From the NCBI RefSeq assembly GCF_004364245.1, contig NZ_SOAV01000002.1, positions 1 to 64,000 on the forward strand: a stretch of 64,000 bases of DNA. The letters are read 5' to 3'. This document shows, piece by piece, positions 37,883 to 45,512 of the stretch (position 1 is its first letter; the number at the start of each line of letters is the position of its first letter). This DNA comes from Streptomyces sp. BK208 (GTDB lineage: Bacteria > Actinomycetota > Actinomycetes > Streptomycetales > Streptomycetaceae). The position numbers were made by a program, and so were the translations under genes. Below the pieces are notes generated by a model. It was not told the DNA's origin. It saw only the letters and a list, made by a program, of their open reading frames with translations, and searched no databases.

Positions 37883-39508
37883 TCACCCGACCCGCGCCAG
37901 CACCTCGCCCGTCCGCTCGCTCCACGCCACCACCACCGCCTCCTCGGGCACCGGGTGCCAGCGGGTCAGCAGCAGCCAGCGGACGTGGTAGCGGCGGACG
38001 ACGGCGGCGCGCTCGGCGCGGGTCGAGTCCGCCGCGAGGTACGCCCGGACGTCGGCGGCCCGCCGCCCGCGCACCCGTTCGTCCAGCGACGGGTCGGGCC
38101 AGGCGGGCGCCGCGAGGTCGGGGCCGTACCCGGCGATGGCGTGCCCCGCGTAGTAACCGTCGGTGATCACGGCCTCGCCGGGGCCGATGTGCCGGGCCGC
38201 CCACGCGTACGCCGGCCAGTGGGGCGGCTGCTCGAAACCGACCGGGTCCAGGGCGCGCGGCACGACCGCCCCCGCGTGGACCGTGAGGAACCCCAGCAGG
38301 GCGCCGGCCGTCGCGGCCGAGCCCAGCGCCGCCCGCCACCGCGGCCACGGTCGGGGCGCCGCCAGCTCCACCGCCAGGGCGAACTGCGCCGGCACCAGCG
38401 TGAGGCCGAGGATCCGGCCGTAGGTGTAGTGGCCGCTGAACCAGCCGTACGCCACCACCGCGCAGTCCAGCGCGAACAGCAGCACCAGCGGGTCCCTCGG
38501 CGAGCGGCGCCCGCGTGCCCACAGGGCCGGCAGGCCGAGCAGCGCCAGCCAGAACTCCCCGGGCAGGTGGAGGTACAGGACCCGGTGCATCCCGTCCACG
38601 CTGTCGTCGCCCGCCAGCGCGAACACGTCGAAGTACGGCCAGCCGCCCGCCACCCCCGCCGCCACGGCCGCCGTCAGCGCCCACCGCCCCACGACCGGCC
38701 CGCGCCACCCGTCCTGCCACCCGGCCACCAGCGCCACCGCGCCGATCACCGCCGCCACCGCGGTGATCGGGTGGACCAGCAGGATCAGGCCGTACAGGAC
38801 GCCGAGACCCGCGTAGCCGGGCAGTCCGCGCAGTCCGCCCGGGCCCACGTACCGCACCCGGCGCCCGTCGCGGGCCCGTGCCCCGGTCAGCGCCCAGACC
38901 CAGAAGGTGAGCCCGATCGCGAACGTCGACGGATAGCCGAGGTTGCCCGTCATCGACATCAGCCCGAGGTAGCCGCTCCACCAGGCCCGCTCGGTGCCCC
39001 ACAGCAGCGTCATCGCGCCCAGCGCCAGCACCGGCGCCCACGGCCGGGGGCTCAGCACCCGGACGAAGCGGTTCAGGCCGGTCAGCAGCACCAGCAGGTT
39101 CAGCGGCCCGGCGAGCCGCACCACCTCCCAGCCGCCCAGCCCCGTCAGCCGGGCGAACACGCCCTGGGCCACCGCGTACGGCGAGTAGTACGCGCTGCCC
39201 GCACCCGGCAGGTCCGCCATCGGGTGACGCGGGTGAAGGAGGTCGGCCTTGAGGCGCTCGACGACGGCCGCGTGCTGACCGGCGTCGCAGCACAGCGGCA
39301 CCGCCCAGTACGCCAGCGTCATCACGAGGAAGAAGCAGAAACCGGCGAGCTGGAACGGGGTGGGGCGCCAGGTGCGGCCGCCGCGCAGCGCCGTCGCACC
39401 GCGCGCGGGCCGCCGGACGAGGACGCCGGCGCTCACAGCACGGTGACGGTAAAGGGCATTCTGGACATTTGCCGTATGTTCCCGGTGGGGTCCCGCCCAT
39501 GACCCCAA
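37883..39508 (-). CDS. polytopic membrane protein, possible GT-C glycosyltransferase
   Basis: A protein of up to 541 residues with about 10-12 TM segments (from FCFFLVMTLAYWAVPL to LGSAATAGALLGFLTVHAG) and a C-terminal soluble part. The pattern of large loops between helices suggests a GT-C type lipid-phosphate-sugar transferase, but I see no diagnostic motif. A TTG at 39508 has GAGGTG upstream; a GTG at 39437 is another possible start. It is convergent with ohr and downstream of a second membrane protein of the wall-polymer operon. Confidence 0.7.
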   Translation of the reverse strand: MGSWAGPHREHTANVQNALYRHRAVSAGVLVRRPARGATALRGGRTWRPTPFQLAGFCFFLVMTLAYWAVPLCCDAGQHAAVVERLKADLLHPRHPMADLPGAGSAYYSPYAVAQGVFARLTGLGGWEVVRLAGPLNLLVLLTGLNRFVRVLSPRPWAPVLALGAMTLLWGTERAWWSGYLGLMSMTGNLGYPSTFAIGLTFWVWALTGARARDGRRVRYVGPGGLRGLPGYAGLGVLYGLILLVHPITAVAAVIGAVALVAGWQDGWRGPVVGRWALTAAVAAGVAGGWPYFDVFALAGDDSVDGMHRVLYLHLPGEFWLALLGLPALWARGRRSPRDPLVLLFALDCAVVAYGWFSGHYTYGRILGLTLVPAQFALAVELAAPRPWPRWRAALGSAATAGALLGFLTVHAGAVVPRALDPVGFEQPPHWPAYAWAARHIGPGEAVITDGYYAGHAIAGYGPDLAAPAWPDPSLDERVRGRRAADVRAYLAADSTRAERAAVVRRYHVRWLLLTRWHPVPEEAVVVAWSERTGEVLARVG

Positions 39509-39590
39509 GTCACCTCAACGGGTGATGCTCAGCCGCCCGGTCCACCGGGCCCGCTCGGTCCACCGCGCCCGCCCGGCCCACCACGTCCGC

Positions 39591-40880
39591 TCAGCCCACC
39601 GAGTCCGCCCGCTCCGGCTGCCCCTGCGCGGGCAGCGGCAGCCGGCCGCCCCGCACCACCGGTTCCAGCAGCAGCGGCACTCCCACCACCGGCAGCAGCC
39701 ACGCCAGCACGATCAGCCGCTCGCCCCAGATGTTGATGTCCGGATGCGCGGCCTGGGTCAGGATTCCGGTGAACGCCGCCGCGACCAGGAAGACGCCGAC
39801 CGCACCCCCGCGCCGCAGCGCGCCCCACGCCCCGGCGGCCAGCGCCGCCGCGAACAGCGGCTGCCAGGCCTGCCTGCGCAGCCACTCCACCCAGAAGTTG
39901 CCCTGCAACTGCCAGAACTCCGGCCACGGACGCGTCCGGTCGGGACGGGCGAAGTGACCGGTGAGCAGGTCCTGGAGGCTGTCCGCCTCGGAGGGGTAGT
40001 CCAGCAGCCACGCCAGCAGCAGGGTGGCGGCCGCGCCGGCCAGTCCCACGGCCGCGAGCGCCGGCACCCCCCGCGGCACCGGAACGCCCCGCCGCGGTCG
40101 CCGGCGGCCCCGCAGGACGATCAGCGCGCCCGCCGCCGCCAGGCCGAGGCCCAGGAACAGCGCCTGGGAGTGCTTGACCGTGAACAGGGCGAGCAGCGAA
40201 CCGGCGACCACCGCGAGACCGGCCCGCGGCCGCCCCGCACGCAGCACCAGCGCGCAGCCCCACACGGCCGCCAGCGTGAGCGCCATCAGCAGGCCCTCGG
40301 CCATCGGGCGCATCGCGGTCGTCCCGCACGGCAGCACGTAGTACAGCGCCTGCCCGGTCAGGGCGAGCGGCACCGGGACCGCCAGGGTCCGCAGGACCAG
40401 GAAGACCAGGACCCCGCCCGCGCACGCGATGACGACCCCCGCCGCCCACAGGCCCCACGTCGCCCCGAAGGCCAGGACGAACGGCACCAGGAAAGCCGGG
40501 TAGCCCGGCCGTGCCTCGAAGATCCGCATGAAGCGCTCCGGCATGTACGGCACGGTGTGCCCGCCGGTCTGCCCGGCCGCCAGCCGCGGCCCCACCACCG
40601 CCCACTCCTGCGCACGGCACGCCGCCACCACCTCGTCGGTGGGGTCGGGGCGGTGGAAGCGGACCACGTGCACGCTCTGGTCCCGCTTCGCGTGCTCCGC
40701 CCGGCTCGCGCACACGTAGTCGATGGTGGCCGTCGCCGCCGCGCGCTTGCCCTCACCGGTCAGGCTCAGCGCGTACGACAGGTAGTTCTTGGTGTCGGGG
40801 GTGTCCCGGCCGGTGACGTTCGCGAGCTGGAGCACGGCGAACACGGCGGCGACGACCAGCACCCAGCCGCGGGGTCTCAT
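39591..40880 (-). CDS. polytopic membrane protein, possible GT-C glycosyltransferase
   Basis: A 429-residue protein. TM1 is at residues 5-20, a loop of about 100 residues carries conserved acidic residues (DTPDTKNYLSYA), and about eight further TM helices follow. A soluble-loop start after TM1 with Asp residues is typical of GT-C/PMT-like enzymes. The 39-series PMT family is possible but unproven. Its start overlaps the upstream gene stop as ATGA (40880-40877). Sequence after the stop (39529-39590) is a Gly/Pro-rich direct repeat readable in another frame. Confidence 0.75.
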   Translation of the reverse strand: MRPRGWVLVVAAVFAVLQLANVTGRDTPDTKNYLSYALSLTGEGKRAAATATIDYVCASRAEHAKRDQSVHVVRFHRPDPTDEVVAACRAQEWAVVGPRLAAGQTGGHTVPYMPERFMRIFEARPGYPAFLVPFVLAFGATWGLWAAGVVIACAGGVLVFLVLRTLAVPVPLALTGQALYYVLPCGTTAMRPMAEGLLMALTLAAVWGCALVLRAGRPRAGLAVVAGSLLALFTVKHSQALFLGLGLAAAGALIVLRGRRRPRRGVPVPRGVPALAAVGLAGAAATLLLAWLLDYPSEADSLQDLLTGHFARPDRTRPWPEFWQLQGNFWVEWLRRQAWQPLFAAALAAGAWGALRRGGAVGVFLVAAAFTGILTQAAHPDINIWGERLIVLAWLLPVVGVPLLLEPVVRGGRLPLPAQGQPERADSVG

Positions 40881-43114
40881 GTGGAGGGCAGCAGGTCGCG
40901 TCCGGACGGGACGCCGCGGGCGCCCGGGACGCCGGACGGCTCCGGCTCGGGCATCGGCTCGCCCAGCAGCAGCGTCCGCACCACCCGCTCGGCGGCCCGG
41001 CCGTCCTCGTACTCGCAGTACCGGGACCGGAAGGCCGCCCGCAGCCGGCCCGCCTCCTCGTCCCGCCACGCCCCGGACGCCAGCAGCCACGCCAGCTCCC
41101 GGTAGCTGCGCGAGACGTGCCCGGGCGCCTCCTCGGTGATGTCGAAGTACGTGCCGCGCGTCGCCGTGTACGGGCCCCAGTCGTCGGCGTGGATCACGAT
41201 CGGGCGGTCCAGCAGGGCGTAGTCGAACATCAGGGCGGAGTAGTCGGTGATCAGCAGGTCGGAGGCGAGCATCAGGTCCTCCACGTGCGGTTCGTCCGTG
41301 GCGTCGATCACCACGCCCCGCCGGTGCAGCTCCGCGAGGCCCAGGCCGCGTGCCGGGCCGGTGGCGAGGGAGGGGTGCAGCCGCACCAGCAGGGTGTGGT
41401 CCGCGCCGAGGTCGGCGGCGAGCCGGGCCGGGTCGAGGCGCTCGACGAGCCCCCCGCGCCGGTACTCGCGGCGGGTCGGCGCGTACAGCACGACGGTGTG
41501 CCCGTCGGGGACGCCGAGCCGCTCGCGGACCCGGCGGCCGTCCTCGGGGCCGGCGTTCACCAGGACGTCGTTGCGCGGGCTGCCGGTGCGCGCGGACGTG
41601 AAGTGGCAGGGGTAGGCCCGCTCCCACACGCGCTCCGCGTACCGGCCCGCGACCAGGCTGTGGTCCCAGCGGTCGGCCCGGCGCAGCATCTGCGGCACGT
41701 CGACGCCCAGCCGGGCGCCGGGCCTGCCCAGCAGGTCGACGCCCATGTACTTGAGCGGGGTGCCCTGGTGGGTGTGGATGTGGACGCTGCCGTCCCGCTT
41801 GGCCACGGTGCCGGGCCAGTTGACGTTGTTGACGAAGAACGCCGCCCGCTCGGTCACCCGGCGGTAGGCGGCGCTGCCCAGCACCACGTGCTCCGTGCCC
41901 GGCGGCACCAGGGCCGGGTCCGCCGCGCACTCCTCGTCGCGCACCACCCACACCCCGCGCAGGTGCGGGGCGAGTGCGCGGGCCGCGCGGTGGATCGCCG
42001 CGGGGTCGCCCATGACGCCCCGGTGGGAGAACGCCGAGTACACGACGAGGTCCGGGTCGAGCGGACGGCGGGGAAGCACCGCGGTCGCGGCCCGGCGCGC
42101 CCGCCCGGCGGCCGCGCCGCGCACCTGCCGCGTCCGGCGCTCCAGCTCCCGCGCCGCCCTCCCCGTCTCCCGGCGCAACCGGTAGACGGCGTACGGCCCC
42201 TCCAGCACCCGCAATTCGGCCGGGACCGGCGCGCCCTCGGGCCGGTGGGCGCGGAACATCTTGGCGGTGCGGTGGAAGAACTCGGCCCGGTCGGACGGCG
42301 GCAGCCGGTCGGGCTTGGACAGGATGTCCAGGCAGTGCTCGCCCATCTTGGCGTGCAGGAACGGACGCCACCGGTCCGCCAGGTGGGGGCGGGCGTCGAG
42401 GAAGGCGAAGACCCGCTCGTACTGCGCGTGCACGTCGAAGTGCTTGCGGCTGGTGGTGGACAGGATGTTGCCCTGGCGGCGCTGCCGGTAGTTCAGGCAG
42501 ATGCGGTCCAGCGCTGCGATCCGCTCCGCGCTGAACATGACCGGGAAGGTCCAGGGCGTGTCCTCGTAGTAGCCCGGCGGGAAGGCGAAGCCCTCCCGCT
42601 CGACGAAGTCGCGGCGGTAGACCTTGTTCCACACCACCATCAGCAGGTCGAGGATCTCGGGGTGCCCGGCCGCCGTGAACGTGCCGTCGCCCGCCTCGGC
42701 CAGTACCCGGGCGAGGGCGTTGCGCCGGGTGCCGCCCCACCAGTAGGTGCGCGCGTAGTCGAACACCAGGACGTCCGGGTCGTCCGTCTCCGCGAGCCGG
42801 TCGGCCATGGCGCGCAGGGCGCCCGGGGTGAGGCTGTCGTCGCTGTCGAGGAAGAAGAGGTAGTCGCCGGTGGCGTGCGGCATCCCGGCGTTGCGGGCCC
42901 GGCCGAGGCCGACGTTCTCCTCCAGGTGCAGCACCCGCACCCGGTCGTCGCGGGCCGCGTACTCGTCGAGGATCGCGCCGGAACCGTCCGGCGAGCAGTC
43001 GTCGACGGCGATCACCTCGATGTCCCGGAAGGACTGGTCCAGGACCGAGTCGAGGCACTCGCGCAGGAAACCCTGCACCTTGAAGCAGGGGACGATGACG
43101 CTGAAGCGGGGCAC
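40877..43114 (-). CDS. bifunctional GT2 / glycerophosphotransferase-like wall polymer enzyme
   Basis: A 745-residue fusion. Residues 1-240 are a GT2 domain (MPRFSVIVPCFKVQGFL, VDDCSPDGSG, FFLDSDDSL). Residues about 370-720 are a TagF-like domain, with VRLHPSLA and TDYSALMFDYALLDRPIVIH intact. At the HGT motif it reads THQGTPLK: His449 then Gln450, so the His usually next to Gly is shifted or lost. GTG start at 43114 has AAGGAG 8 bases upstream. It lies 4 bases after the next upstream gene of the same operon. Confidence 0.9.
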   Translation of the reverse strand: MPRFSVIVPCFKVQGFLRECLDSVLDQSFRDIEVIAVDDCSPDGSGAILDEYAARDDRVRVLHLEENVGLGRARNAGMPHATGDYLFFLDSDDSLTPGALRAMADRLAETDDPDVLVFDYARTYWWGGTRRNALARVLAEAGDGTFTAAGHPEILDLLMVVWNKVYRRDFVEREGFAFPPGYYEDTPWTFPVMFSAERIAALDRICLNYRQRRQGNILSTTSRKHFDVHAQYERVFAFLDARPHLADRWRPFLHAKMGEHCLDILSKPDRLPPSDRAEFFHRTAKMFRAHRPEGAPVPAELRVLEGPYAVYRLRRETGRAARELERRTRQVRGAAAGRARRAATAVLPRRPLDPDLVVYSAFSHRGVMGDPAAIHRAARALAPHLRGVWVVRDEECAADPALVPPGTEHVVLGSAAYRRVTERAAFFVNNVNWPGTVAKRDGSVHIHTHQGTPLKYMGVDLLGRPGARLGVDVPQMLRRADRWDHSLVAGRYAERVWERAYPCHFTSARTGSPRNDVLVNAGPEDGRRVRERLGVPDGHTVVLYAPTRREYRRGGLVERLDPARLAADLGADHTLLVRLHPSLATGPARGLGLAELHRRGVVIDATDEPHVEDLMLASDLLITDYSALMFDYALLDRPIVIHADDWGPYTATRGTYFDITEEAPGHVSRSYRELAWLLASGAWRDEEAGRLRAAFRSRYCEYEDGRAAERVVRTLLLGEPMPEPEPSGVPGARGVPSGRDLLPST

Positions 43115-43118
43115 GGGG

Positions 43119-45329
43119 TCAGCTCCTTACGAGGGTGGCGGCGGCGGGGGCCGGGACGCGCTCCGCGAGCGGGGTCACCGGCGGCAGTGCCTCGGGCGGC
43201 TCGCCGAGCAGCACCCGGCGCACGACGCGCTCGGCGGCCCGGCCGTCGTCGAACTCGCAGAACCGCTCCCGGAACGCCGCCCGCAGCGCCGCCGAACCTG
43301 CGTCCGCGTACGTGCCGTCGGCGAAGACGCGGGCCAGCTCCTGCGGCGTGCGCGCCACCGGTCCCGGCGGGGCCGCCGGCAGGTCGAAGTAGACGCCGCG
43401 GGTCTCCCGGTAGACGTCCCAGTCGTCGGCGTACACGACGATCGGGCGGTCCAGGTTGGCGTAGTCGAACATGATCGACGAGTAGTCCGTGATCAGCGCG
43501 TCCGCGGCCAGGCACACGTCCTCCGAGGAGCGGTGCGCGGTCACGTCGATGACCCGGCCGGTGCGTTGCCGGCTGCCGCCGCGGTCGTGGAAGTAGTGGG
43601 CGCGCGACAGCACCACCACGTCCTCGCCGGCCGCCTCGCAGAACGCCTCCAGATCGAGGCCCGCCGCCTCGGAACCGGTCTCCCAGTCCCGGTGCGTGGG
43701 CGCGTACAGGACGGCCGTCTTCCCCTCCGGGACGCCCAGCTCGCGCCGGACGCGGGCCACGTCCTCGGCGGTCGCCGTCACGTAGACGTCGTTGCGCGGA
43801 TAGCCGTACTCCAGGTGCTCGTAGGAGCCGGGGAAGGCCCGCTCCCACGTCCGGGTGGAGTGCCGGTTGGCGGAAAGGTTGTAGTCCCAGCGGTCCACCC
43901 GGCCCAGGAGCTTGGTGAAGCTGCCGGTGGCCGCCGCCACCACCGGGTACGGCGACTGGTCCACGCCCATCGTCTTCAGCGGCGTGCCGTGCTGCGTCTG
44001 CACGTGCACGCTGCCGGGGCGCTTGACGACGCCCTCGGCGAAGTTGGCGTTGTTCACCAGGTACGTGGCGCGGGCCAGTACCTCCCAGTAGCGCCGGCTG
44101 CCGATGACGGCGTGCTCGACGTCCTTCGGCACGGTGTGCGCCTGGTCCGGCTCGACCAGGAACACCGACCTGATGTGCGGGGCGAGTTCACGGGCCTTGG
44201 CGTGGATCGCGGCCGGGTTGCAGGCGTAGCCGCGGCCCCAGTAGGCGCAGTACACCGCCAGGCCGGGGTCGAGCGGACGGCGCAGGTGGCGGCGGTAGAA
44301 CAGGCGGGTGCGCAGCCCTCGCGGCCACGGCAGGCGGCTCAGGACACCGGTCACCGCGCGGTTGGCGGCGCGCAGGGCGCGGAAGCCGGTGTACGAGCCC
44401 GACGCCAGCAGCCGGTGCTGCACACCGAGCCGTCCGCCCGGCGGCCGAAAGCCCGCGGGCCGGTGGCGCCGGTACAGCCGGCTCGCCCGGCGGTAGAAGG
44501 CGCGCCGCTCCCGGCGGGTCAGGCGCCGGGGGTGGACGGCCGTCTTCAGGACCGCCGCGAAGAGCTGCTCGAACAGCGGGCCGTACCGCTCGGCCGGCAG
44601 ACCGCGCTCGGCGGCGTACACGAGCGCCGACTCGGTCTGGTCGAGCAGGTCCGCGTGGTGCCCGCCGGGCAGGTTCAGCCGGTTGCCCTGACGCCGCACC
44701 CGGTGCCGCACGACCACGGAACGCAGGACCGCCACGCGCTCGGCGCGCACCGCGACCCGGGCGCCGAAGCCGACGTCCGTGAAGTGCCCGCCGGGGAAGT
44801 CGAGCCCGCGCTCGGCGAGGAAGGTACGGCGGTGGACCGCGCTCCACGCGGGCAGGTGCACGCCGGACAGCTGCGGGGCGCGGTCGGGGGTGAAGGCGCC
44901 GCCCGGGGCCTTGGCCAGCAGCGGGGCGGCCGGGTTGGTGGTCTCGCCCTCCCACCAGGGCACGCGCTCGTACTCGAAGTAGAGGACGTCGACGCCGCCG
45001 GTGTCCGCAAGGCGCGCGTCCAGCGCCGCCAGCGCCCCCGGCACCAGGACGTCGTCGCCGTCGAGGAACAGCAGGTACGCGCCGGTCGCCGCCCGCATCC
45101 CGGCGTTGCGCGCCCCGGCGAGACCGGCGGACGGCGGCGAGTGCACCGGCCTCACCCGGGAGTCCCGCCCGGCGTGCTCACCGGCCACGTCCGCCGCGGC
45201 GGAGTCCGGGCCGTCGCAGACCGGGATCAGCTCGAAGTCGCCGAAGGACTGGCCGAGGACCGAGTCCAGTGCCTGGGAGAGCCGCCCCGCGACCCCATGG
45301 GACGGGACGATGATGCTGAAGCGGGGCAT
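43119..45329 (-). CDS. bifunctional GT2 / glycerophosphotransferase-like wall polymer enzyme
   Basis: A 736-residue fusion. The N-terminal GT2 domain starts MPRFSIIVPSHGVAGRL and has FLDGDD, although the second motif reads PVCDGPDSA where its relatives have VDDCSPD. The C-terminal TagF-like domain has TQHGTPLKTMG with His447 at the catalytic position, SRAHYFHD, and TDYSSIMFDYANLDRPIVVY. ATG at 45329 is chosen because the family starts there; the frame runs further upstream. It follows the third fusion gene after 183 bases, so it may have its own promoter. Confidence 0.9.
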   Translation of the reverse strand: MPRFSIIVPSHGVAGRLSQALDSVLGQSFGDFELIPVCDGPDSAAADVAGEHAGRDSRVRPVHSPPSAGLAGARNAGMRAATGAYLLFLDGDDVLVPGALAALDARLADTGGVDVLYFEYERVPWWEGETTNPAAPLLAKAPGGAFTPDRAPQLSGVHLPAWSAVHRRTFLAERGLDFPGGHFTDVGFGARVAVRAERVAVLRSVVVRHRVRRQGNRLNLPGGHHADLLDQTESALVYAAERGLPAERYGPLFEQLFAAVLKTAVHPRRLTRRERRAFYRRASRLYRRHRPAGFRPPGGRLGVQHRLLASGSYTGFRALRAANRAVTGVLSRLPWPRGLRTRLFYRRHLRRPLDPGLAVYCAYWGRGYACNPAAIHAKARELAPHIRSVFLVEPDQAHTVPKDVEHAVIGSRRYWEVLARATYLVNNANFAEGVVKRPGSVHVQTQHGTPLKTMGVDQSPYPVVAAATGSFTKLLGRVDRWDYNLSANRHSTRTWERAFPGSYEHLEYGYPRNDVYVTATAEDVARVRRELGVPEGKTAVLYAPTHRDWETGSEAAGLDLEAFCEAAGEDVVVLSRAHYFHDRGGSRQRTGRVIDVTAHRSSEDVCLAADALITDYSSIMFDYANLDRPIVVYADDWDVYRETRGVYFDLPAAPPGPVARTPQELARVFADGTYADAGSAALRAAFRERFCEFDDGRAAERVVRRVLLGEPPEALPPVTPLAERVPAPAAATLVRS

Positions 45330-45512
45330 GCTGCTCTTTCTCTCGTGATCCTGGTCCGACGCACCCGGGACCGGTCCGTCCCGGTCCGGCGGGAGACCCC
45401 TGCGGGCCGCGCCCTCGGCCCGGCCGTCCCGCGGGCCGCCACGTGGGCGGCCGGGTCGGAGTGGGCCGCGACGAACTGCGGGGCATGGGGACTCCCGGAG
45501 GACCAACGGTGG

